From Phoronis australis (Eukaryota > Phoronida > Phoronidae): a stretch of DNA of 33,249 nucleotides. The translations under genes were made by a program, and so were the position numbers. Positions 11,501 to 21,436 of the stretch are shown here, in pieces (position 1 is the stretch's first letter; every line of letters starts with the position of its first letter). The notes below the pieces were generated by a model. It was given only the letters and a program-made list of their open reading frames with translations. It made no database searches and was not told where the DNA came from. The stretch lies in the NCBI GenBank assembly GCA_002633005.1, contig NMRA01000214.1, positions 642,841 through 676,089 of the forward strand, in the 5' to 3' direction.

Positions 11501-12070
11501 GACGTGTTTTGCGAATGCGCTCCAACGAGTATCTTACTATCGCACATGGCACCATGGTGTCTCCTGCACTGATTGGTCGGAGAGGTAGGACTGCTGAATT
11601 ATTAGGTAACATTTATTGTTTCCGTCTCATCAGCAGATTTTTCATTGCAAAAGCTTTGCGAGCGTCTTACGTCTATGGAACGCGATCGTCGTATGTAAAG
11701 CTGGAAGTCGACATCAAGAACCAACCAAATGTTCAACTGTGCAAATCAAGTGCAGTTTACGATTTTCTATGATCTGTGTTTATTGACGGAATATGTCATA
11801 AAGCACACATACATGTAAGCGTGTCACACTCCGTTTTCAGTTACGTCCTCGCATTTCCGGATATTTCCGTCAGTTTCGAGCAAACAATGGTCAATTTCTT
11901 GGATTGAAAGCAAGTCATTGGCTACTTATCACTCAATATGAAAATCAATGAAACACACATACACAAAGACAATCTCACAGTAGTATTTAAGAACTAACGT
12001 TGATCGATATTTTTACAAGGTCTCGGTGACAGTGGCCGCAGCACGCGGTTGCTCGTCTACATAATGTCCA
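8545..12070. other. Region upstream of the transporter gene
   Basis: No confident gene. The longest unexplained open frame (9073-9444, plus strand, 123 codons) begins with TTG and has no recognisable domain. A small tandem duplication lies at 10448-10587. A 5' untranslated exon and the promoter of the SLC16-like gene probably lie in or near the right part, because the first coding exon is preceded by an acceptor-like sequence. I cannot place them. Confidence 0.45.
10448..10587 (+). repeat. Tandem duplication, 54-bp copies at 86-bp period
   Basis: Copies 10448-10501 and 10534-10587 both run from CTTTTTATCG through AAGTCTCTGAA and AACTTTG to TTCTTAAAGAC, with only a few substitutions. A 32-bp unrelated spacer separates them. 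Confidence 0.85.
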
Positions 12071-12212
12071 TGGTGGTATGAGTCATTATCTTTTCTCTGA
12101 TTACCGGTATTCCATCTTATTAGCAATTATTTTTCCCAGCGCACTCAGTCAGTGGTGCCTTATCTTGGCGTTGACACGTACACTGTATAGTTTGCGCTTC
12201 TTCTACTTTCAG

Positions 12213-12420
12213 ATGGCGGCTAAGGCCGTAAAACCTTCTTCAGTGGATCGTGGATACGCCTGGGTCGTTTTGCTGGCCGGTGTGCTCGGGAACATCCTAC
12301 TAGGCGGTGCTTGTTACAGTTCAGGGGTAATAAACGTCCTGTTCTTGGACGCCTTCCGTGACACGAGATCAAAAACTGCGTGGATAAGTGCTCTGAACGT
12401 CTCCCTTCTATCTGCTGCAG
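12213..12420 (+). CDS. SLC16-like exon 1 (residues 1-70)
   Basis: Encodes the cytosolic N-terminus, TM1 and the start of TM2. It ends at GCTGCAG before GTATGT at 12421, phase 1. The pyrimidine-rich CTTCTTCTACTTTCAG just before the ATG suggests that a 5' untranslated exon is spliced to it. Confidence 0.92.
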
Positions 12421-15400
12421 GTATGTTCGAAATCATCATCACAAATTGCAACCATGATCTTACCATGCATAGGCTACTTCTTGTGTTCGAATGCCGCACG
12501 TGGGCCTCCATTGTACTGCTGAGAATAAAAAGCGTGACCACTGAACATGCCCGCTTCATATACCATATCACCCCAGCGTGCAAGTTTAGGTGACGTTGCG
12601 GCAAACCACATGGCTAAAACCGGGAATCAAATCTAAAGCAATAACCGTTGATCGCAAAAATCAATTTTCGGTTTAGATCACTTGCCACTGTGAAATTAGT
12701 CTGAGTTGTTCCTTCAGTCAATTTGGACATGATTTCAGGTGGCGAGGGTTTTTTAACTGGCAACGTGTCTTGACTTACAGAGCGGTAGCTGTTGACGAGT
12801 TTTCTGTTAACGATTAAAGCCACTAGAGAAACCTGCGTCAAAAACGATATATATTGAGAGTCGTATCTCCATCAAAAGCATAGTTATCGCGTCCTTGATC
12901 TATGTTTATATTGAAGGTGATCACTATAAAAAAAACGTTTTGGTCCGTTTGATGAAAAGTGACATCAGACTTAAGTCAGACATTTTGTCTTAGGTTCCAA
13001 ACAACTTTAATGAAAAATGCTGTAATGAAAAATAAATTAAGGTTCTAGGACCTTAATAAACGACCTCAGCTCTAAGTTAAATATCGAAAAAATGTGCTTT
13101 GTCAACCATTAAAAGTATGTATTTTCTGAAAATAGAAAGGTCGAGGATTCGAGGATTCTAAAATATGCTTCTTACTAATGTGTCTTTATTACTGTCACTT
13201 GACCACGTTTTAAGTCAAAATTTCATGCGTAATAAAAGTACATTCGTAGCAAAACACCCCACCCATCCGATTTTACTAAAACTTTTTTCAAATGAAAACT
13301 TTAGATTACCTCTCAAAACGCTGTTAGGATTTTGCTATAAAATGTCTACTTTTAGATCACTGAGGTATGTACGAGCAAGACATTTGTTTTTTTTTTAAAT
13401 AAACCCGAACTAAGTGAATAACAAAAAATTCCTGGGTGCGGAAGACCAAATTTCTGACTTAAGTTTTAGGTCGCTTTTCATGAAACAGACATCCGGAATA
13501 TCCTTGACGTCCATATACGGCTTCGGTATCCACTTCTAATCCCCCATGCCAAGCGATTTCGAGTACCAAGATTAGATCCCAGGCCCTGAACGTGGTTTAC
13601 GGCGCCTTCACGCTTAACGTCTCTTGTTGAACTCCGGTATCTTTAATTTTTGTAGGCCACCATACTTGTAAAGTTCAAACCAGTCCCTTTTTGATGAATG
13701 CACTAGTGAAAAAAAAATGTACATGGCATCTTCGCTGTTGTTTTCATAAAAATTGCTGAAAAAACCCCAGTGTCCCAGAGCACACGCAATGCTGAAACGT
13801 GAACATCGGAATGACAGCTCCACTAAGTAACGGCACTGGTGACACATGAACATTGCAAAACCATTCCTTTTAGGTAGCCATCTTAAATTCCAATATAGCT
13901 GCGGGACAATAATTTTTCTTGACAATCTCCCAATCACAAGACATCACTGTGTAAAAGTTCATAACTAATGTCCAGATCACGTGTCTTTCGGAGCACGGAA
14001 CAGTACACCAATAACTTTCACACTTACCTGAAGAGTGAACCGATTTTTCATTAGAATTACACTTGTATTAATCATCAACAATCTGAACAAGGGAAACTAT
14101 AAAAACTGTACAGAAGTTGAATTTGTTTGAAGGAATAAGTACATGATGTATAACTACATGCATAGCGCTAGGTAATTACATCGCCCTGTATGCCGCATTT
14201 CAAATTACAGCAAATAAAATCAAATGAACCATACATAAAGGAGCACGGAGTTATAGTTAACACATACCATGACTCTGGATACGATTTAGTCAGCAAAACC
14301 TGACAGAACAAATTGATGAAACTCTGTCGCGGTTTGCTCGATTTTCGATTTTCTCATACCGGGTGCCATTTTGAGACAGTTACGTGAAATCCCGCATGTT
14401 GACGAATAAAAAGTCCAAGGAACACAAATCTTACAAATTTCACCTGATACCTTCGCATACCACCTGATACTTTCACATACTATTTTGCAAGTGTCACGCG
14501 CCAGCGTCACGCGTTTCGCTCAGTCTTTCGCTAGCCTTTGCCTAACTCACGTGACCCAGTTGACATACTTGTGGTTATCGCGCGTATGGTGAAAAAGTTA
14601 ACGGCAACCAAAAAAGTGGAGTTGGACTACTTCGCCAAAGTCAACTTAATTCTCACAACTAAGCTTCATCGAAGATATGTATAGAAGTAAAAAGGACCAA
14701 TGATGAAAGTAAGAGCTTTTTTAAATGATAGTTTTAAGTGTGGAATGTATTTTTGACGAGGTGAAAACTCAAAATCGGTGACCGGATTTGGGTTACCGCC
14801 CGTTTAAAATACATGTAACGAAATGCGTACAGGAAGCTAATGGAACTATTGTAGCACTTAAATGGCCAACCGTGTTGCCTAGCATAGCGCCTGCTACCAC
14901 CGACTTACCATTGGCAAATTCATTTTCATTCTAGGACCCTTGTCCGGTACATTTGTAAAACTGGTCGGCTTTCGGTGGACGATTATCATTGGTGGTCTAC
15001 TGACAACTACTGGTTGTATCGCCAGTACGTTCTGTTCAAACACATCACAGTTGATTCTAACATATGGATTTGTCTCAGGTGAGAATGTAGTTCAGTGCGG
15101 ATTAGCAACAGGATCGCGCGAGTAGCATACCCGAACGCTGCCTGTTGGTCGTCTTTGAGTTTTCAGCTTTTCATTCATGTCGGCCTCATGCTTGAAATTG
15201 GGTAGTGCACAAATCTGACAGTGTTCAACGCATTACTGGGATCTCAATTTTTTACAACTTCCACGCGGGTCGAGGGACGCGGGTAATGGATTTTTATGGA
15301 ATCAGTGTGGACTGGCTGGGTTGTTTAAAAACAATGATTTGGAAAGTGTGAACGCAGGGCTGTTTGTAAAGTTCAATTTTATTTTTTTACATAAAAATAT

Positions 15401-17824
15401 CGCATTACTGTTTGTTATGTACCTACTTAAACGTTTTTACTTCAGGTCTCGGACTTGGCATTGCCTACACTCCAATCGTTACAAGTATCGGATACTACTT
15501 TGACAAGTATAGGACTATGGCTGCTGCCGTGAGCAGCGTTGGTGCTGGTGTGGGCACGTTCGTTTTCGCGCCAATTACCCAGACTCTGGCGGACATGTAC
15601 GATTGGAAAGGAGCCATTTTGTTGATAGGTGGAATTCAACTACATTTGTGCATCTGCGGGGCATTGATTCGCCCACTCGAAGATGTCACCAATGAGAAGA
15701 AAACACTTTGCGAGCCGGGGGATGATGTTATTAATTCCTTGAAGGGAATTGAAATACAAGAAAAGGCTCCCCGTGCAAGAGGCGAAGGAAACCTGTATAG
15801 AAATGGCATATTTTATATTATTTCATTCAGTATCCTGTTCACAACCTTAGGACAATTTATTGTATACATTCATTTGTCGGCGTACGCGCTGACAGTCGGT
15901 ACAACTCCTAACGATGCTGCGTTTTTGGCTGCAGTCGTTGGGATAACAAGCCTGATTGGACGTTTCGTTTTTTCGTCGCCCGCCACCGATGTCAAAATAG
16001 GAAGCTTGCTCATGTACGCCGGCTCGCTTGGAGTGAATGGCTTACTTTTGTTATTAACTCCGTTATTGATGCCGGAATATTGGGGACAACTAGTGGTCGC
16101 TTGCCTGTTCGGTTTCTATGGCAACGGCTGGATTCCTTTGTTGACCCCGCTAAACGTGGAATATCTTGGACTCCATATGCTGACGTCAGCTTTTGGGGGT
16201 GAGATGCTCATGTCCGGGATAGGAAGCCTTTTAGGACCCCCTCTGGCGGGTAAGAGTATTCTAACGTTTATCTTACAGCTCTCAATAATTCAATCAGGTA
16301 AAAATTTTGCACCTGAGATATCACATTTTGGACACCAACTTTGGAATAACCAGTGACGGATTTCGGGGCACGGCACAACGGGGCCATGCCCCCCTAAAAT
16401 TCTCCTAGATACCATTTGGCAGTTGGGGGTGCGTTTACTTTTTTTAGTTATAAGGTCCACCAACCCAAAAAATCGAGACCACTGCATTCCTACATTTTAG
16501 GCTGGGGCGCGCTCATGTGGCGAAATTCTGTGCCCTGGTCCCCCCAAATCAAAATCCTGGATCCGCCCCTGATACCTGTTTTGAATAATCTTGAGTGGTG
16601 TATATGCGTGTTTTTCACAAGAATTAACCTTCAATCTTTTCCATAAGCACCATTTATTATTTATTTCAGACGACATTCCATGATTTCCGCGCAGAGGTTG
16701 CGAAATTTGGAATAGTCGAGACCAGCGCGACAAAATCTGATGTGACACAAAACTAATACTTCTTTGAAAATTTCTTTTTCAGCTGTCGCAGTTAAAGTGA
16801 TGTAAGCACGTCATGACAAGTAATTTTCTGCAGCCTCTAGAGTCGGTGCTTTGCAAAAGAAATCAGTCGCCTCGCGTCTCAGTCGCTCGTCTTGGAACTG
16901 CACAATGACCTGTAATCACCCAAGTATTGATCGGTTTCAGAAGAGAAGGCAGACGTTCATCAAGCAACGTTAACTGTTTAGCTCGTAATTGTAAATTAGT
17001 CTGTCATGATGTTGTATGTGATACAATACACTGATGCCATTGCTGCGGTTTGTCGTATAGCAGCGGTTTGTTAATCCTAATGTAATTTCAGGATGGCTAT
17101 ACGACACGACTGAATCTTACGAATACGGATTTTATCTTGCTGGTAAGGATTGGTGTACTAAAACCCATATAGACCGTGTGCGGCGTTAAAAAATTCATAG
17201 TTTTTCACTAGTGTTATTTGGCTCGCGGTCATTGCGCTCCTAATTCTTTGTTTCAATCTGTGGCAATAAATTGGTCTGAAGCAATAACAGTCAAACGAAA
17301 CATAAAGCGCATGCAGGCGATTTCTTGGACGATCCTGTATATACAGCAAGCACTTTTCCTGGTTCATTCTCCACAAATCATTCATCTTGCTCTTATAAGT
17401 CACCCAATCTCGTAAAAAACATCTTTCTGCTTTCGTTAGCAAGGATTGTTAGTGGGCCAAGGTGAAGGACGGTCGCAGTGCTTACATTTTCACGCACTCT
17501 ACTTGGCTAGGTTAAATAGCTAGATTGACATGTCAGATCTTTCCATTAGCACACAGCCTGACTGTCGAGTGGATACTCGGGTCGCAACCCGTGCCACCGC
17601 GTACATAATTGAAAAATAACATGCAGTATGAATCCTGACAAAAATCATGCACGTTTCACATGGTGAAAAGATCGAAGGTCTTGACTTATTTAATATCATG
17701 AACAGGGATCCTGATACTTCTGAGTAGCGGTCTGATGATGACGATATCCCTAGTGCCGAAGAAATCATCAAACGTGGAGGATGACATACCCAATGATGGA
17801 AAAGAACTCGACATTTTAGTGTAA
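12213..17824 (+). CDS. SLC16 monocarboxylate-transporter-like protein (five-exon gene)
   Basis: A plasma-membrane major-facilitator transporter of the SLC16 (MCT) family. Join 12213-12420, 14935-15078, 15446-16249, 17092-17142 and 17706-17824: 1326 nt, 441 aa. Every junction is GT-AG, phase 1, and splits a Gly codon, and the frame stays open throughout. The first family signature appears as DRGYAWVVLLAG (residues 12-23) at TM1. The second appears as YYFDKYRTMAAAVSS (134-148) at the TM4-TM5 loop. GAILLIGGIQLHLCICGALI (173-192) is typical TM6, followed by a hydrophilic loop of about 40 residues (194-237), then TM7-12, with GPPLAGWLYD near 381-390. The resemblance by eye is to the orphan members (MCT9/12/13 type) rather than to MCT1-4. 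Arg290 in the putative TM8 matches the conserved MCT Arg, but the Asp four residues earlier is Ser286. The substrate cannot be predicted. The ATG at 12213 (GCG follows) is chosen because it abuts an acceptor-like TTCTACTTTCAG and lies close to the signature; an upstream in-frame ATG at 12078 is less likely. Confidence 0.93.
12942..13490. mobile_element. MITE-like foldback element in intron 1
   Basis: The first ~55 bp (12942-12996: CGTTTGATGAAAAGTGAC, then CTTAAGTCAGACATTTTGTC) pair with the reverse complement of 13438-13490 (CTGTTTCATGAAAAGCGACC, then CTTAAGTCAGAAATTTGGTC). The ends are about 490 bp apart and the interior shows no transposase. I could not identify target-site duplications, so superfamily and exact ends are uncertain. 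Confidence 0.65.
14441..14480 (+). repeat. Tandem duplication of 20 bp in intron 1
   Basis: Two adjacent 20-bp copies, each CACCTGATAC followed by (C/T)TTC(G/A)CATAC, with two differences. A minor slippage product. Confidence 0.9.
14935..15078 (+). CDS. SLC16-like exon 2 (residues 70-118)
   Basis: Acceptor ATTTTCATTCTAG, donor GTGAGA at 15079, phase 1 at both ends. It encodes GPLSGTFVKLVGFRW (end of TM2 and loop), TM3 (TIIIGGLLTTTGCIAS) and the first part of TM4 (QLILTYGFVSG). Confidence 0.93.
15446..16249 (+). CDS. SLC16-like exon 3 (residues 118-386), the large exon
   Basis: Acceptor TTTTTACTTCAG, donor GTAAGA at 16250, phase 1 at both ends; 804 nt. It carries most of the transporter: end of TM4, the second family signature, TM5, TM6, the central cytosolic loop and TM7 to the start of TM11 (GIGSLLGPPLAG). 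The frame runs open past the donor to 16356, but this readthrough does not resemble SLC16, whereas splicing restores GWLYDTT. Confidence 0.95.
16351..16571. mobile_element. Short hAT-like MITE in intron 3
   Basis: A 221-bp non-coding element begins CAGTGACGGAT and ends ATCCGCCCCTG, close to the CAGTGGCGGATC ends of the larger element at 30231-32444. It is flanked flush by ATAAC (16346-16350) and ATACC (16572-16576), a 5-bp duplication with one change. The interior is C/G-rich near the ends, as in the larger element. The assignment rests on ends and flanks only. Confidence 0.75.
17092..17142 (+). CDS. SLC16-like exon 4 (residues 386-403)
   Basis: Acceptor TAATGTAATTTCAG, donor GTAAGG at 17143; 51 nt, phase 1 at both ends. 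It encodes GWLYDTTESYEYGFYLAG, the very typical SLC16 loop between TM11 and TM12. It was recognised by this motif because the exon is too short to stand out as an open frame. Confidence 0.95.
17706..17824 (+). CDS. SLC16-like exon 5 (residues 403-441, TM12 and tail)
   Basis: Acceptor ATCATGAACAG, phase 1. It encodes TM12 (GILILLSSGLMMTISLV), then a short hydrophilic tail ending KELDILV and TAA at 17822-17824. The bases GTAAGT at 17821-17826 are a consensus donor overlapping this stop. If spliced, the protein would continue in the exon at 19497. Confidence 0.88.
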
Positions 17825-17939
17825 GTCTCGTTTCAGTTAAATGACAGGTATATAGTTTTATTTTCTTATACTTTTCTATGGTGCATTGTGAAAATATTTG
17901 TCAAACGATAATTTCGCAAGTATGGAACGGATTACGAAC

Positions 17940-18245
17940 ACGAAAAAATTCTATGCTGACACCATCACCGATCAAGTTCAGGCAACTCTACCGGTTCGCT
18001 AAGCTTAAAATCCGCAGCTATCTTCAAAGAAACCATCCAGCTTCAGATGATGTAATCATTCTCTGGATATTAATTTGGGAATTCAGTCGCGAAATTGCCC
18101 ATCATAAACATGACTAAACAATAGGGACAACAACGGTATTTTTTAACTTTTCATTTTGTTAGTTTTTCAAATGACATACCTGAATAGTTCCTGAAATCCG
18201 GGAGCACGTGGTTAGGTTTCTGAGTTTTGAAAATCGGACAAGAAA
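17940..18245 (+). repeat. Dispersed repeat R4, copy 1
   Basis: Diverged but collinear with 27515-27792 in the same orientation. Shared blocks in order are GGCAACTCTACC, GATGT(A/C)ATC(A/G)TTCT, TTTTC near CATA(C/T)CTGAATAG, and TTTTGAAAAT(C/T)GGA(C/T)AAG(A/G)AATG. It lies directly downstream of exon 5. No coding content is recognised. Confidence 0.65.
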
Positions 18246-19496
18246 TGCGAAATTTATAAACTAAAACTAAAAAGTAGTTGACATTCTGCTGGATGCGCGA
18301 CATGATGGGTCAGCTATGAAGGTTCATAAAACAGCGGTTGAAATTTGAGGAAAACTACGAGTCAATCGTGCAATTTTGGGCATTATAACCCTACAGGTGA
18401 AAAGATTCTCCGTAGCACCATTTTAGAATGGTGTTGAGTTGTTTGTAATAAAAACGGGATAGATTTTACGAGTCTCCACAAAGTTTTTAATATGTACAAC
18501 AAACGCTTCTATTTGTTATACACAAAATTAAATTAACATTAAGTAGGCGGTCTTATAATCACGGCTCATACATGCTCTTTATGAAGAGTGTCATGTGACC
18601 AGAATAAATTCCCAGAATGCAGTACATCGAGTTCTGCAACCAGCTCGTTTAGAGGTAAATGTTTATGCTCAAGAAATCATAATTCTACACTCCACTGATG
18701 ATCTCATGTTATGCAAACACATAACGGTCATGCTCCAAGTCATGGTTGAACAACTGGCACCGGGATGGGAAATGGATGAGGTACACGGGTCCCAGGAAAT
18801 GACAGAGTAAGGACAATCGGAAATCGAAAAGTTGCTGACCTCGAATATTGATCGGATTCCTTGCGGAAATATCAAAACATTTTGTTTTTAGTTGGTGAGC
18901 TCTCTTACTGATCCAAACTTTTACAAATCCGCCGTTCCCTTTCACGTCCAGTAGGCATTCCACCTTTGTATAATCACTTTGGTACAACGTTCTTGCGTCT
19001 TTTCTTTGTTGAACTAACACAGTCAGTGGAGGTCCCTTTCTCCTTCACTTTTTAGGTGACATGAATTGGTCAACATTGCTGGCTAAATCGCTTGCGATGT
19101 TTTTGCCGAAAGCCGATGAACAACCACATGCACAAGTTGAAGAAGAAATACTTAAAATACCACACCAAAATTGCTGGTAACCAAATTCAAGCATTTGTGA
19201 CCATGGTTCTACAGTTTTGCTTCTCAAGGCGTTATGCGCTGAGCAAGGTCTTCAGGTGTAATGAACTGTCAGTTCTTTGTAAACCCGGAAATTCCCCATC
19301 TGAGGACTAAGGGACAAGACGAGATCAACTTTATAGCGGTCATAAATAGTGTCAATCAAAAGTTCGCTTGCTGAACGAAACGTGGATTTGTTGCAGCTCG
19401 AAACGAAAGGTTAAAAACGTTTCTAGCAGTTGTGATTGAATTATAGCTTCACCAAGACTTCAGTTAGCCATTAGCGACTCGAAATTTTCGTTTCAG
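18246..19496. other. Downstream of exon 5: intron or intergenic, unresolved
   Basis: If the donor at 17821 is used, this is the last part of a 1.7-kb intron; otherwise it is 3' untranslated or intergenic DNA. A strong acceptor-like CTTCACTTTTTAG at 19055 precedes a 40-codon open stretch, but that stretch is out of frame with the donor. No conserved domain is seen. Confidence 0.45.
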
Positions 19497-19554
19497 GAAG
19501 AACATAACAGAAGAAACGAAAGAACAAGAAGAGAAAGCTTGGAGGGAACTTTAA
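19497..19554 (+). CDS. Possible alternative last coding exon of the SLC16-like gene
   Basis: An acceptor-like ATTTTCGTTTCAG ends at 19496. Joined to the GTAAGT donor at 17821 (phase 2), the frame continues as KNITEETKEQEEKAWREL and stops at TAA 19552-19554. The protein would then be 459 aa instead of 441. A charged, Glu/Lys-rich cytosolic tail is common in SLC16 proteins, and both splice sites and frame agree. However, the exon adds only 18 residues, so chance cannot be excluded. The two ends could be alternative isoforms: retaining the intron gives the TAA at 17822. Confidence 0.5.
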
Positions 19555-19906
19555 GATCACTGAAGCCATGAAACTGTGTTAGCAAGAATTGGAACAATAC
19601 AACGAAAAAGCAATACCAAGCCCAGTTTTCGTGTATTAACAGATATTAAAACACGACTTTCCCATCAAATTCCCTGAAGCCAAACAATGTTCTGTAACCT
19701 TCGGCAACCCTCAAAAGTTAGGAAGAAAATTTGAAAATTCCTTTCGAAGTCTGCTACAAGAGCAACTGTTGGGAAAAACTACCTGCCACGAAACATAATG
19801 TCCAATCTGTGACATAGGGAGTTTTTAGTTGATATTTGCTTTTATCTTTCAAGATTGACGCCAATGACGCATTAGCTGGTGACAGAACAAATACTGGTTG
19901 AAATCA

Positions 19907-20392
19907 TCAAAACAGGACTTAGTATCCTTTTAATCGACTTTTATGATGTCGTTTTATAAAGATGGATAGTTCTAGAGTCATGAAGCAGCTGGTAGATTTC
20001 AATTTAATTTTAGTTTACTAACTTTCTAGATTCCTTGTTTCTGTTCCTGTAATTTGATATACAATTTGTCACGGTACATCCTTGTCCTGTGAAACCTGCG
20101 TAAAAAATGTTTTGTTTTCCAGGATAACTGTTACGCGTTTATACGATTTGTCACAGTACATCGTTTTGCCCTTTAAAACTTGGGTACAGATGTTTTGCTT
20201 TCTGGGTTAACTGTTAAACATTTATACGATTTGTCCCTGTGCTTCGCTTTGTTATATGAAACCTGGATGAAAATGTTTTGCCGTCCAGTTTAACTGTTAT
20301 ACGTTTATTTGATGTGTACTGTAATAAACGATTTATAAAAACGGCTCAACATTCTGCATCCGTCAACAGCCAATGAGAAGTAAGCAGCTGAT
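19907..20392 (+). repeat. Dispersed repeat R1, copy 2
   Basis: Direct-orientation copy of 1-377, with the same leader and ending but three minisatellite units instead of two and an extra ~12 bp before the terminal GAGAAGTAAGCAG. Scattered substitutions show it is not a recent duplicate. The leftward limit may extend a little further, since copy 1 is cut by the window. Confidence 0.85.
20059..20306 (+). repeat. Minisatellite inside R1 copy 2, three 82-83-bp units
   Basis: Units 20059-20140, 20141-20223 and 20224-20306 each start ATAC(G/A)ATTTGTC and contain a TGAAAC- or TAAAAC-type block, ATGTTTTG and AACTGTTA. They match the two units of copy 1. Confidence 0.85.
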
Positions 20393-20697
20393 GCAACTTG
20401 CATTTCAGATACCAGAGATGGCCATGAATATTTTAAACCTTCCCCTTCAACGGAGAAAGGATAGTACATAATTGCCTTTCGGGGGAGAGGGGTGCAAAGT
20501 AAGTCAGAATTGCTCTTCTCAACAGGAACACCACCTTTCATCGTGATTCTTCAAGGAGTTTGGGTTTAGAGAGGCAGACGACAAAGGACACACACACCAA
20601 TGGAAAGGCCACTGGGGGTCGGCGGGGGGATGGGGTGCAACGTAGGTCAAACCATCTGGAACAGGGCTGTCGTGGTTACAACCTATTTGCCTCATGT

Positions 20698-21135
20698 CAT
20701 GAACATCCATTAAGGAACGTGTTATATCCAGGCAAACGCAAAGTAAAACAAAATTGCCGTTAGGGGACTTTGCAGTAGTCACATGTGTCAGAATCCTCAT
20801 CAGCTGTACTCTTCTCAAAAGAATCGAATGTCAAAAAATGAAATTACCATAAGAGGGCGCCACAGCAGTCGGCCCGTTCAAAAATTGTCAGCGACGCAAT
20901 TAACATGACAGTTTTCAAAAACATCCAGAGTGGTTTGGCTGATAGAGAGGTCGAAAGATGTAAAAAAAAAAAACAGAATAAATAATAGTAAAAATGGCCG
21001 CAAAGTCAAAATAAGTCTGAAATTGGGAAAGTGTTATCGTCTCTTCAGTAAAAAAGTATTTGCCATACTTCATTAAAATCCGTCAAGGAGGGAAAGTTAA
21101 AAAAATGAAATTGCCACTAAGGGGCAGGAACGTAG
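20698..21135 (+). repeat. Degenerate repeat family R5, units a-c
   Basis: At least three units share a CAT(G/T)AA-AATCC start, an AAGGA block, a purine-rich AAAATGAAATT(G/A)CC stretch and a (T)AAG(A/G)GG GC-rich end: 20698-20780, 20789-20873 and 21065-21135. Units b and c are about 267 bp apart and also share sequence between these blocks. Unit c is interrupted at 21135 by the LINE insertion and resumes at 23952 with TCGGACCC, matching TCGGCCC in unit b. A further unit lies at 24225-24315. Confidence 0.65.
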
Positions 21136-21231
21136 TTTTTTATAATGTTTATTACAAAATCTTCGATACAATGCATATACATGACCCAGAAAGCGCCAAG
21201 AGGCATTATATCTGGGTTAAAAAAGTAGAAA

Positions 21232-21311
21232 GAAATTTATATGCAATTATTTTACACAAATACATAAAAAAGAAATCTGTATACAATTATTTTACACAAA
21301 TACATGAATTA
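21232..21311 (-). repeat. 40-bp tandem duplication in the LINE 3' end
   Basis: Two 40-bp copies (21232-21271 and 21272-21311) share CAATTATTTTACACAAATAC preceded by GAAAT-T-TAT. They lie in the untranslated 3' part of the LINE. Confidence 0.85.
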
Positions 21312-21436
21312 AAAAAATCTGTTGTTAAGATTACAATGACATATGATTACGAAAGTAAATAAATCATTTTCATACACATGTACACAATTCTATCAACTCA
21401 CACAAAGAGATTTAATATTATAAAGAAATTTTGATG

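Noticed and set aside
12078-12212. Upstream ATG adding 45 residues to the SLC16-like N-terminus
   Set aside because: The added stretch has no SLC16 counterpart, and an acceptor-like sequence abuts the ATG at 12213; kept only as an alternative.
13614-13937. 107-codon minus-strand frame in intron 1
   Set aside because: No recognisable domain, antisense within an intron, and no repeat support.
16250-16356. Readthrough of exon 3 to the stop after 16353
   Set aside because: The added residues are unlike SLC16 and run into a MITE, while splicing to 17092 gives the conserved loop.
19056-19178. Open stretch after a strong acceptor-like site, possible exon
   Set aside because: Joining it to the donor at 17821 gives an immediate stop; no other donor or domain supports it.
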